DNA from: Aquiluna borgnonia
Lineage (GTDB): Bacteria; Actinomycetota; Actinomycetes; Actinomycetales; Microbacteriaceae
DNA: 64,000 bases
Direction of reading: 5' to 3'
NCBI RefSeq assembly: GCF_013283855.1
Contig: NZ_CP054056.1
Coordinates: forward strand, 1 to 64,000
In this document: positions 11,599-18,149 of the stretch, piece after piece
How positions within the stretch are numbered: the first letter of the stretch is position 1
Layout of the letters: every line of letters begins with the position of its first letter
The notes under the pieces: generated by a model
Databases searched by the model: none
Told to the model about the DNA's origin: nothing
The model's input: the letters and a program-made list of their open reading frames with translations, nothing else
Position numbers and translations under genes: made by a program

Positions 11599-12788
11599 TT
11601 CGCTGCCTTTCTGTGGCGGATCAGGACGCGGGCGTAAACCTGAATGAGTGATTTGCCATCAACTTTGTAGTAGGTGGACGACGGGGTCTCGGTCACAACG
11701 ATGGCAGCGCCATCATTCAGTTTCCCAACCTGACTTTCTTTTCCATCGGTTGAAACCTGTGTCTGGGTTGAATAGTTTCGAGTTTTCAATCCAGAATCAT
11801 CATTCCAAGTCTTGGTTATACCCAAAATCTCAAACTGCTCGGGACTGTACTTGTGTAAGAAACTGATTGGTACTCCCATGACTCCGGCGTAGTCACTCGG
11901 GATTGCATCAGTGTGCGGAACTTCGATCGCGTTGTAGTTATCGTATTTTCGATAACCGATACCCTTCACATCTTGGTGCTTGCTGAACTTGAAGTTGTCT
12001 GCCTCGCTCATCAAGGGCAGGGGCTCATGACGACGACCATGTTCAATGTTTGTGAACCAACGAACCCCAGGAACCCTAATGAACTTGTTTCCCTGCTCAT
12101 CCACACGGAGGGAGTTGGATCGCGTCACGCTCGCAGGCGGAACTTGGAACTCTCGATCTCCAGAATGGATGCTCGCTCCCAACCAAACCTTGTTATTCAT
12201 CAGCAGGGGGAAAACTTCTTTGTAAGTGATCGCGTTCATGTTGCCGATGATTGTGAACTTTTTGTCTGCCTCCACAATCCAGGCCAAGAACTCGCGGAAG
12301 AGGCTGAACGGTGGGTTGGTGATGACGATGTCGGCTTCGTCCCGAAGAGCCATAATCTCGGCGCTCCGAAAGTCTCCGGTTCCATCCAGGTAGGTCCACT
12401 CCAAGTCGTCAACGTTTACTCGGTTGTCTCCATTTACGTCCTCGGTGAGTGTAAAGATTTTTCCATTTTGCACGGATTTGTCTTCATCATATTGCGGACT
12501 CTCGATTTCAAAGAGGGTCGGCTGGAGATGCAGATCTTGAGGCTTGCTTTTAGGGGCATAACTCGTGCTGACCAGTTTCTTGAGGCCTAGCCTTTCGAAG
12601 TTCTGCGCAAAGTACTTTGTGAAGTTGCTCCATTCGGGGTCATCGCATGGGAGCAGGATGGTCTTCCCCTTGAACACATTCTCGTCATATTCGAGATATG
12701 CATTCATTTCTTTTTCGATGTCGTGGAACTGCGTATAGAACTCATCGTCCTTCGCTCTTTTTGCGTCCCCCAGGTTTTGATTAGCCAC
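11595..12788 (-). CDS. EcoRI-family adenine-specific DNA methyltransferase
   Basis: A 397-residue N6-adenine methyltransferase resembling M.EcoRI along its length. Family-typical blocks are DDEFYTQ (14-20), [16 protein letters not shown] (46-61), GTGDFRS (136-142), the catalytic [11 protein letters not shown] (158-168), a [15 protein letters not shown] block, and near the C terminus YDNYNAIEV and [19 protein letters not shown]. Start is GTG 12788 after TTGGGGT. Unlike the classical EcoRI system, no EcoRI-like endonuclease gene is present; the downstream partner is a DUF262-HNH protein. Recognition sequence is unknown and need not be GAATTC. Confidence 0.92.
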   Translation of the reverse strand: MANQNLGDAKRAKDDEFYTQFHDIEKEMNAYLEYDENVFKGKTILLPCDDPEWSNFTKYFAQNFERLGLKKLVSTSYAPKSKPQDLHLQPTLFEIESPQYDEDKSVQNGKIFTLTEDVNGDNRVNVDDLEWTYLDGTGDFRSAEIMALRDEADIVITNPPFSLFREFLAWIVEADKKFTIIGNMNAITYKEVFPLLMNNKVWLGASIHSGDREFQVPPASVTRSNSLRVDEQGNKFIRVPGVRWFTNIEHGRRHEPLPLMSEADNFKFSKHQDVKGIGYRKYDNYNAIEVPHTDAIPSDYAGVMGVPISFLHKYSPEQFEILGITKTWNDDSGLKTRNYSTQTQVSTDGKESQVGKLNDGAAIVVTETPSSTYYKVDGKSLIQVYARVLIRHRKAAK

Positions 12789-12893
12789 ACCCCAATCTTA
12801 AGCCAGCGTTACGACAATAAGGGGAGAACCCTTGGAAGGGGACTTTGTCTCATCCTAGATATATGCTTGGACGTCCATTCGGAAGGACTAGTC

Positions 12894-13388
12894 ATGCCGC
12901 GACAATCAACATCGCTCTTAACAATCGGACCACGCCTTCTGTCGCCTTGGGCCGATCGTGCGTGGCGCGTCTCTGCTTCGGCGCAGCTCGTTTCTGGATC
13001 AGGTGCCTATTGGATCGTCACTCCAACCTTGCCCGCCCAGCACGCCGTGTCGCAGGCAGAAGTGAGCGTCTCTGCCCCGTTCCCCGAGGCCGTCGTGGAT
13101 AGTGTTTTGTTTCTTTTGGCCGCTCACTTCGGAGACAACGAAGTCGAAAACTATTTGGTAGAAACGCACAATGTGAGCCTAAAAGGTGGCACGCGCGAGC
13201 TGGCGCCTTTCTACGAACTGGCCGACACAGCAAGGGATTATCTTGCGAGCAAAATGTCGGCAGTTGTGCGTTTAGGTTTCACACGCTTGGACGACCTAAG
13301 TCTTGTGAATGACGAAGTGGTTGCTGCTCTACTGCGTTACGGCTTCGACGTTGAGGTCTATGACCTGACTTCAACTCCTGAGGTTTAG
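12894..13388 (+). CDS. Hypothetical protein, 164 aa
   Basis: Transcribed divergently from the methyltransferase. ATG 12894 follows a good GGAAGGA site at 12881-12887; an in-frame extension further upstream would run into the methylase gene and is unlikely. The product is soluble, acidic in its second half, and ends with a helical segment (DDLSLVNDEVVAALLRYGF). I do not recognise a domain. Position opposite the R-M-like cassette leaves a regulatory or immunity role possible but unsupported. Its end overlaps the end of the opposing small gene by 18 bp. Confidence 0.7.
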   Translation: MPRQSTSLLTIGPRLLSPWADRAWRVSASAQLVSGSGAYWIVTPTLPAQHAVSQAEVSVSAPFPEAVVDSVLFLLAAHFGDNEVENYLVETHNVSLKGGTRELAPFYELADTARDYLASKMSAVVRLGFTRLDDLSLVNDEVVAALLRYGFDVEVYDLTSTPEV

Positions 13389-13616
13389 ATAAGCGCTCAT
13401 GATTTCGACACCTCTGATGTTCTCGTGCACCCACCATCTGAGGGTGATGGGGAGATTCGCTGCAGTCGCAGCTGCAGTTTCGTTGGGATGCAGGTGAATG
13501 AAATCAACAATCCCGTCCACTCCGTCCTCTGTGATTGCGATACAAAGGGGATCGGGTGTGGTGGCTCGAAAGACACCGCCAACGGTTTGAACTACGGCTT
13601 CATACATTTCATTCAT
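13371..13616 (-). CDS. Hypothetical protein, 81 aa
   Basis: A small acidic protein (starts MNEMYEAVVQTVGGVF) whose ATG overlaps the stop of the preceding gene by 4 bp (ATGA). It contains an IAITEDGVDGIVDFIHLHP stretch and a WW pair but no recognised domain. It is the last gene of a four-gene set on the minus strand inside the element. Confidence 0.6.
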   Translation of the reverse strand: MNEMYEAVVQTVGGVFRATTPDPLCIAITEDGVDGIVDFIHLHPNETAAATAANLPITLRWWVHENIRGVEIMSAYLNLRS

Positions 13617-13846
13617 GAGATGTCCAGACCCTTGTCGTTGCGAGCTCGCTCTTTTGGTGGGTTTGGATTGGCTGTCTTGTATCTCTTGTAAATCTCGGGG
13701 ATGTTTGATTTCTTTGTCGAATAGCCATTACTTGTTCGGGGAATATGTGGCGCTACGGTAGGCGCCTTCAGTCCAGGTAAGTGATCCCTCCGGACCTTCA
13801 CAGTGGTGTTCCAGTTTGGCAAAAACAACTTCAATAGCCAGTTCAT
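13613..13846 (-). CDS. Hypothetical basic protein, 77 aa
   Basis: Starts at ATG 13846 (MNWLLKLFLPNW) after GGAGAATC, a better site than an in-frame GTG at 13888 which would lie within an inverted repeat. The N-terminal 12 residues are hydrophobic, the rest is strongly basic and polar (PEIYKRYKTANPNPPKERAR). This could be a membrane-tethered or nucleic-acid-binding peptide. No family recognised. Confidence 0.5.
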   Translation of the reverse strand: MNWLLKLFLPNWNTTVKVRRDHLPGLKAPTVAPHIPRTSNGYSTKKSNIPEIYKRYKTANPNPPKERARNDKGLDIS

Positions 13847-13863
13847 GATTCTCCGATGTAGGT

Positions 13864-13893
13864 GACGGGTGTCCACACTCGTAGACACCCGTC
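13864..13893. repeat. 10-bp inverted repeat within the small-gene operon
   Basis: GACGGGTGTC (13864-13873) and GACACCCGTC (13884-13893) form a perfect stem with a 10-nt loop in the gap between two minus-strand genes. No T-run follows on either strand, so it is more likely an RNA-processing or protein-binding hairpin than a terminator. Confidence 0.6.
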
Positions 13894-13901
13894 CAATCTG
13901 G

Positions 13902-14150
13902 TTAGTGGCTGGGCGGAACCATCTGCGCGATTACACAGGTCACTTCCAACCGGTCGTATGTGTGCTCTAACCAAGTCCTAGCGGCATTGGCCACTCCGTC
14001 CGTCGACACGTCCAACACAGCAGCGCGTTTGAGGTTTGGTGCGATAGAAGTAACTGGAATGTCGTCCTCGCCCTCGTAGATGGCAATCTCGCCCCTTGGC
14101 GTTAGGTAGGCGAGGAACAATCCGATGTTTGTCTCAATCAGTATTTTCAT
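13902..14150 (-). CDS. Hypothetical protein, 82 aa
   Basis: A small acidic protein beginning MKILIETNIGLFLAYL and containing a GEIAIYEGEDD turn. Its ATG overlaps the stop of the upstream gene by 4 bp. No domain recognised. It is part of the four-gene minus-strand set. Confidence 0.6.
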   Translation of the reverse strand: MKILIETNIGLFLAYLTPRGEIAIYEGEDDIPVTSIAPNLKRAAVLDVSTDGVANAARTWLEHTYDRLEVTCVIAQMVPPSH

Positions 14151-14572
14151 GACACGTCCTGCCCTTCTGTGACTCTAGAAGAGAGGTATTGCGCCTGAGC
14201 CTGCTTGGCCGCTTTTGCTTCCCCGCCTTTTCGGGCGCGTTCAATCCGTTCGGTTTTGTCTTGAATGTGTTGCGCCGCACCGCAGTCGATTCCGACTCCT
14301 GGCACCTCTGTCCAGATTCCGGCGGCGATCAGGTGACTCGCTGCGTCCATCACGCTGGGAGTGCTTGCCGCACCCACAATGATGTGTCTTTCTAGTTCAA
14401 GGTGTGAAACCGTTTCGGTTTCGAAGGCGATGCAATATCCGGTTGACGCTAGGTATAGACCGAGGCAGGCCAGCACCTGCTCCTCTGGAATCTGCGCCCA
14501 TTTTCTGTCGTTGCCGACGTTGTGTGGCACTGCCCACCAGCCTGGTGCTGGGGTGCTGCTTTTGGTAGTCAT
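14147..14572 (-). CDS. Possible replication-type winged-helix protein, 141 aa
   Basis: Residues about 12-100 resemble in layout the N-terminal winged-helix region of actinobacterial phage/plasmid replication proteins: an initial W-A-V-P strand, a helix with EEQVLACLGLYLAS, and a SHLIAAGIWTEVPGVGI hairpin, then a basic coiled C terminus (RIERARKGGEAKAAKQAQ). This is pattern resemblance only. ATG 14572 follows AAAGGAGT, which is itself part of a hairpin (14579-14604). It heads the small-gene operon. Confidence 0.6.
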   Translation of the reverse strand: MTTKSSTPAPGWWAVPHNVGNDRKWAQIPEEQVLACLGLYLASTGYCIAFETETVSHLELERHIIVGAASTPSVMDAASHLIAAGIWTEVPGVGIDCGAAQHIQDKTERIERARKGGEAKAAKQAQAQYLSSRVTEGQDVS

Positions 14573-14578
14573 TTGATG

Positions 14579-14604
14579 ACTCCTTTCTTTTTATGTAAAG
14601 GAGT
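14579..14604 (-). promoter_or_regulatory. Hairpin that can mask the ribosome binding site
   Basis: ACTCCTTT (14579-14586) and AAAGGAGT (14597-14604) are perfect inverted repeats with a 10-nt AT-rich loop. On the minus-strand transcript the 3' arm is the Shine-Dalgarno sequence for ATG 14572, so folding would hide it. Confidence 0.5.
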
Positions 14605-14858
14605 TATCGGCGTGACTTTTTATTGAGGTTTCACTTTCTGCCCCAGCACTGCTAACAGAACAGAACAGACCAAACACAACAGATTAGAGAGTTTCGATGT
14701 GAGTGAGCGTTCGGGAATGGGGGGTTGTCAGGGGGGAGAGAACGGAATGTTTTTGCTTTTGTTGAGTATCTCGAACTCCCTTGTCGCTGGAAGCGACAAG
14801 GGAGTTCGGTTGACCAAAATGCGAAAACTTCCGGTGGATGAATACTTATGAGAACGAG
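14605..14858. other. Non-coding block with AACAG repeats, G-runs and a hairpin
   Basis: No gene is supported between the integrase stop and the small-gene operon. The block holds three tandem AACAG pentamers (14654-14668) and one more at 14678-14682, G-runs at 14713-14715, 14719-14724 and 14731-14736, and a perfect 17-bp inverted repeat at 14772-14808. The combination resembles a replication or excision control region; the function is inferred. Confidence 0.45.
14772..14808. repeat. Perfect 17-bp inverted repeat
   Basis: CGAACTCCCTTGTCGCT (14772-14788) is repeated inverted at 14792-14808 with a 3-nt spacer GGA. Neither side has a T-run, so it is not a standard intrinsic terminator. Confidence 0.8.
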
Positions 14859-16259
14859 TTAGTTGTCAGGGGTTACTGAACTCTTGATCTGAGCAGGTCT
14901 CTCGATAGGTTCGCCAAACTCTCTGCTCATTGCATCCTGTGAAGCACGAGCGTAGTAGGCGTCAAGTTTGCTGTGAGCAGAGTGACCCATAAACCTTCTC
15001 AACATTTCTCTGCTGACTCCTCTACCGTCTGGCCCTCCGTAGTTTGCCCAGTAGGTTGCGCAAGCATGGCGAAGAGAGCCAGGTGAAAGGTTTCGGTATT
15101 GGATCCCGTACTTTTCCATGAACTCATGGAAGAGTGCTGAGTCGTTGTTGAGTTTCTCAGCAGAGCCGTCTTCTCTCAAAAGCACAAGGTCGGCGAAGTC
15201 CGGTCGTGCGCGCCAGCTGGAAGCGTTTTCTGGTTTTAGTGCTTCTTCTCTTCGTGCTTTTGCCGCGATTAGGAATGGACGGGTTATGGGCGTGATTTCA
15301 ATAGTTCGTGCCTCGTTGGCCTTTAGTCGTTCGTCCAAGAAATCCGGCTGTCCAGAGACGTAGTTCATTTGTCGCTGGATTTTCATTTTGCCCCCGGCCA
15401 AGTCAATGTCTGAGTGCTTTAGCCCGCAGCGCTCGCCTCTCCTAAGTCCCTGGCCATAAGCGAGTGCCCAACGCAGTGCTAGGGGATCGGCTATGACCTC
15501 TGGGCGCATCAAAAGCGCGTTTATCTCCCACATGATGTGGTCGATATCTTCAGGAATGCCAGCCGGTTCAAAGGACATTTTGATTCCCACGTCCAAGAAC
15601 TCACCTTCTTCAAGAAGGCCTTTTGCGCCCGCTCGATTCAGTCCCGATCTGAAGACGGAGTAGATGCCTCTGATTCTCTTGTCGCCAAGAAGCCTTTGGT
15701 CGTTATCGTCCAAAACGTTCGGAAGAGTTTCGGTGAAGTGAACTCGCGTTTGCTGGTGGGTCAGTGCTGTCAAGAGAATGCTGCCCAGGTAGGGGTAGAT
15801 CCACTTTTCCAGCATGGTTTGGTTTCGCTTGGCTGTGTTTTCAGCCCATCGGTTTTGAGGGAGCGTATTTGGGTTGGTTTTCGAGGCAACGTACTCCTCC
15901 AAGAAAGATTGGACGGTGTAGGCGGCCCTGCGTTGCTCCTGGGTCAATCTTTCCGGGTTGCGTTCGCGAACTCCGTCTGATCGTTCCATCCAGAACGCCA
16001 GAATCTTCTCCCGGCACTTGGCCTCCGCGTCGGCAGCGCTTTCGCTGCTAGAAGCGGTGATCTGCGGCCGTATTCTGGTGTCATCTTCCGCCCTGGCAAC
16101 TTCTGGAATGTCCCAGCAGCCCTCCCAGTATGGAATCGTGACTGGCTGTCCGCCCTTGGTGCCTTTCCGGCTCTTGTGGCTAACCCAGATGCTAAACACT
16201 TCGGCCTCCGGCGCGAAGTCCACTTCCGCTATGAGCGGTTCGTTTTCGTAATCCCCCAT
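14859..16259 (-). CDS. int: Tyrosine recombinase / phage-type integrase
   Basis: A 466-residue site-specific recombinase. The N-terminal part includes an arm-binding-like segment and a SAM-like core-binding region (about 120-220). The catalytic domain shows GLRRGERCGLKHSDID (first Arg, about 272), SLRHACATYW (second Arg, about 394), MGHSAHSKLDAYY with the conserved GH and the nucleophilic Tyr (about 433). The usual His of HxLRH is Gly here. ATG 16259 is chosen; a longer frame would run across the att site. Arm-type repeats sit 19-50 bp upstream of the start, so the integrase could repress its own promoter. Confidence 0.92.
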   Translation of the reverse strand: MGDYENEPLIAEVDFAPEAEVFSIWVSHKSRKGTKGGQPVTIPYWEGCWDIPEVARAEDDTRIRPQITASSSESAADAEAKCREKILAFWMERSDGVRERNPERLTQEQRRAAYTVQSFLEEYVASKTNPNTLPQNRWAENTAKRNQTMLEKWIYPYLGSILLTALTHQQTRVHFTETLPNVLDDNDQRLLGDKRIRGIYSVFRSGLNRAGAKGLLEEGEFLDVGIKMSFEPAGIPEDIDHIMWEINALLMRPEVIADPLALRWALAYGQGLRRGERCGLKHSDIDLAGGKMKIQRQMNYVSGQPDFLDERLKANEARTIEITPITRPFLIAAKARREEALKPENASSWRARPDFADLVLLREDGSAEKLNNDSALFHEFMEKYGIQYRNLSPGSLRHACATYWANYGGPDGRGVSREMLRRFMGHSAHSKLDAYYARASQDAMSREFGEPIERPAQIKSSVTPDN

Positions 16260-16277
16260 GCCACGAGAATACGCCTC

Positions 16278-16310
16278 TGTCGTAAATGTTGTCGTAAACC
16301 TGTCGTAAAC
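16278..16310 (+). repeat. Arm-type repeats, right copy
   Basis: A 21-bp block identical to 9838-9858 (16278-16298) plus a third TGTCGTAAA unit at 16301-16309. It lies between the integrase start and the right core, the expected place for arm sites. Confidence 0.65.
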
Positions 16311-16352
16311 TCGCCCAGAAGCCGTCTCTGGCGGGGTTCGTTTGGATACCCA

Positions 16353-16362
16353 TAGTCTCCAC
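16353..16362 (+). repeat. attR core
   Basis: TAGTCTCCAC identical to the tRNA-Ala 3' end. What follows (from 16363) is probably the original chromosomal flank, including the original tRNA terminator. Confidence 0.7.
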
Positions 16363-16369
16363 AAACAGA

Positions 16370-16405
16370 AAATCTCCCTCCGGAAACGGAGGGGGATTTC
16401 TTTTT
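16370..16405 (+). terminator. Intrinsic terminator, probably the original tRNA-Ala terminator
   Basis: CCCTCCG (16376-16382) pairs with CGGAGGG (16387-16393), extended by AAATC/GATTT, and followed by CTTTTTC. It lies just outside attR. Confidence 0.75.
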
Positions 16406-16410
16406 CTGGC

Positions 16411-16815
16411 TTAGTGCTCGAGAACGTATGTTGCGTAATTGTTGAGGATCGACTGCCAGCCCTCGCGCTGCATTTCAACTTCATTCTCATCTTCAGCATC
16501 GAATTCGACCGTCACTTTTGAGCTATCGCCAACTTGTTCGAAGACCACCCTGGCAGAGCGATCACCGAAGGAGTACTCCAGGAGATTGTGCTGGACGATG
16601 TTTGTGTAGGTGCCCTCGAAGTCAAACTCGAAGCTTCCGTCTTTTGCCTCCATGTGTGAGGAGAACTTTCCACCAACCCGGAGGTCAACCTTCGCGTCCC
16701 TGCACTGCCAGTCATCGGATGCAAAGTTCCACTGGTTTATGGCGTCTGGGGACACGTAGGCATCCCAGGCTTTCTCAACTGGAGCGGCTATTTCGACGGA
16801 AACAGAAATTTTCAT
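16411..16815 (-). CDS. AHSA1/SRPBCC-domain protein
   Basis: A 134-residue START-like beta-grip protein. It begins MKISVSVEIAAPVEKAWDAYVSPDAI and contains WNFASDDW, a SPDAINQW-type helix and a C-terminal GWQSILNNYATYVL helix typical of AHSA1/polyketide-cyclase-like families. The ligand is unknown. It is the first chromosomal gene right of the integrated element. Confidence 0.85.
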   Translation of the reverse strand: MKISVSVEIAAPVEKAWDAYVSPDAINQWNFASDDWQCRDAKVDLRVGGKFSSHMEAKDGSFEFDFEGTYTNIVQHNLLEYSFGDRSARVVFEQVGDSSKVTVEFDAEDENEVEMQREGWQSILNNYATYVLEH

Positions 16816-16863
16816 GCGTTCAGCATAGGTTCGGCATCAGCTAGAGGGAAGTCCATTCAACGA

Positions 16864-17691
16864 CTAAGTTTCCCGCGAGAACCGAGCAGCCCTTGAGATT
16901 TGATCTTCTGTCAGCTGCACTCCGGTGTAAGTCTCAAATTGCAATGCGGCCTGAAGGGCTGAAACCTCAGCACCACTAATCACCTTTTTGCCCCGTTGTT
17001 GGCCAAGGGAAATCAATGGAGTATCGCTAGGAAAGGCAACCACGTCGAAGACAACTCTGGCTGACTCTATGAATAATTCTGGAAATGCCAGGGCTTGCTG
17101 ATCCTCCCCAGTCATTCCGAGTGGGGTGACGTTCACGAGGATGTCGAATTCACTCACTGCGGCTTCGAAAAGGGCATCATCAGAGAATTGGAATCCGTAT
17201 CGACTGGCCAAGGCCTTACCTCTGACTTCATTTCTTGCAAGAACAGTTAGGTTCTCAAACCCCGCCTGGTTGAAGGCGGCAACCACCGCCTTGGCCATCC
17301 CCCCGGATCCCCGAACCAAAACACTGTCTCGGCGATTGAGGCTGTGCATTTGAATTAGGTCCAAAATCGCCTGATAGTCCGTGTTTGATGCGGTTAGAAC
17401 CCCGTTATCGTTCACAACCGTGTTTACCGATTCAATTGCCTGAGCAGATGGAAGCATTGCGTCCACAAGTTTGATGATGTCTTCTTTGAACGGCATGGAT
17501 ACGGAGCAACCGCGAATGCCTAGCGCTCGGACTCCCGCCACGGCACCCACAAGATCGCTGGTTGTAAAAGCCTTGTAGATGAAGTTCAATCCAAGCTCGT
17601 CATAAAGAAAGTTGTGAAACCTAGTCCCTAGGTTGCTTGGCCTAGCAGCAAGCGAGATGCAGACCTGCATGTCTTTATTGAGAATTGGCAT
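16864..17691 (-). CDS. aroE: Shikimate dehydrogenase family protein
   Basis: A 275-residue NADP-dependent oxidoreductase of the AroE family, which reduces 3-dehydroshikimate to shikimate. It has the substrate-site lysine in VSMPFKED (about residue 69), ASNTDYQA (Asp about 105), and the Rossmann motif GSGGMAKAV (about 129-137). Family members can also act on quinate, so the substrate is not certain. It does not sit in an aro cluster; neighbours are an SRPBCC protein and a DUF1801 protein on the same strand. Confidence 0.82.
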   Translation of the reverse strand: MPILNKDMQVCISLAARPSNLGTRFHNFLYDELGLNFIYKAFTTSDLVGAVAGVRALGIRGCSVSMPFKEDIIKLVDAMLPSAQAIESVNTVVNDNGVLTASNTDYQAILDLIQMHSLNRRDSVLVRGSGGMAKAVVAAFNQAGFENLTVLARNEVRGKALASRYGFQFSDDALFEAAVSEFDILVNVTPLGMTGEDQQALAFPELFIESARVVFDVVAFPSDTPLISLGQQRGKKVISGAEVSALQAALQFETYTGVQLTEDQISRAARFSRET

Positions 17692-17727
17692 TAGGCAAGC
17701 GTATTTTGAGCCGACACCAAGTTGGTC

Positions 17728-18123
17728 CTATTTCTTGGGTTTTAGATTTTGATTTACGGCGGCAGCCTCTAAGACCAGTTGACGCAGCCCCTCTGCTGGT
17801 ATTTGATCCTGCTCCTCGAAATTGATAGCGCGCGCGACCTTGCTATCGAGTCTTGAATTGAAGAGCCCCTGGGGATCTTGAACCTGTGCTCCCTTGGGAA
17901 AGGTGAGCCTGACTGCGTTTTTTAGATAGTCCGCGACGCAAATAATGCCTTCTAACTCCCAGGTCGGGGAACCAAGCGGCTTTGAGGGCATCTTCCACTT
18001 CACATCCTCTGTGATTTCCGAGGAGGCGGAAAGAATTACTTTTCTCAACTCCGCAAGCATTTGACCGTGCCAACTGACTTTGGAGGCGATTATTTGGTCA
18101 ATTTCTTCTGCTGGGGAGCTCAC
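17728..18123 (-). CDS. DUF1801 domain protein
   Basis: A 131-residue protein of the DUF1801 (YdhG-like) fold: LRKVILSASSEITEDVKWKMPSKPL, a CVADYLKNAVRLTFPKGA strand and a terminal basic tail. Function is unknown; the family is related to small iron-binding or cyclase-like folds. It is divergent from the EamA transporter with only 26 bp between. Confidence 0.82.
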   Translation of the reverse strand: MSSPAEEIDQIIASKVSWHGQMLAELRKVILSASSEITEDVKWKMPSKPLGSPTWELEGIICVADYLKNAVRLTFPKGAQVQDPQGLFNSRLDSKVARAINFEEQDQIPAEGLRQLVLEAAAVNQNLKPKK

Positions 18124-18149
18124 CCTTAGAAATCTAATACGCTTATCCG

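Larger units (their letters stand above)
9773..16362. mobile_element. Integrative element in tRNA-Ala 3' end (about 6.6 kb)
   Basis: The element is bounded by a 10-bp direct repeat, TAGTCTCCAC, at the tRNA-Ala 3' end (9773-9782) and at 16353-16362. A tyrosine integrase lies just inside the right end and faces inward. A second, 21-bp direct repeat lies inside each end (9838-9858 and 16278-16298) and looks like arm-type integrase sites. Cargo consists of an EcoRI-type methyltransferase cassette and a run of small phage-like genes. No structural phage genes or conjugation genes are visible, so it is a satellite-like or minimal integrative element. A terminator hairpin follows each copy of the core. 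Confidence 0.85.

Noticed and set aside
11913-12590. Long plus-strand frame opposite the methyltransferase
   Set aside because: It is antisense to a clear EcoRI-family methyltransferase and its product shows no recognisable domain.
12845-12865. Sigma-70 promoter TTGTCT/TATATG before the 164-aa gene
   Set aside because: The spacing of 9 bp is too short for a functional promoter.
13847-13888. Longer start (GTG 13888) for the 77-aa gene
   Set aside because: It would translate part of a 10-bp inverted repeat; ATG 13846 has a better ribosome site.
14713-14736. G-quadruplex motif in the element's non-coding block
   Set aside because: There are only three separated G-runs; a canonical four-run motif with loops cannot be drawn, so I list it only as G-rich.
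16349-16362. Second complete tRNA-Ala at the right end of the element
   Set aside because: Only the last 10 bp match; the upstream bases do not fold as a tRNA.
16260-16499. N-terminal extension of the integrase
   Set aside because: It runs across the arm repeats, attR and the end of the SRPBCC gene and has no integrase similarity.
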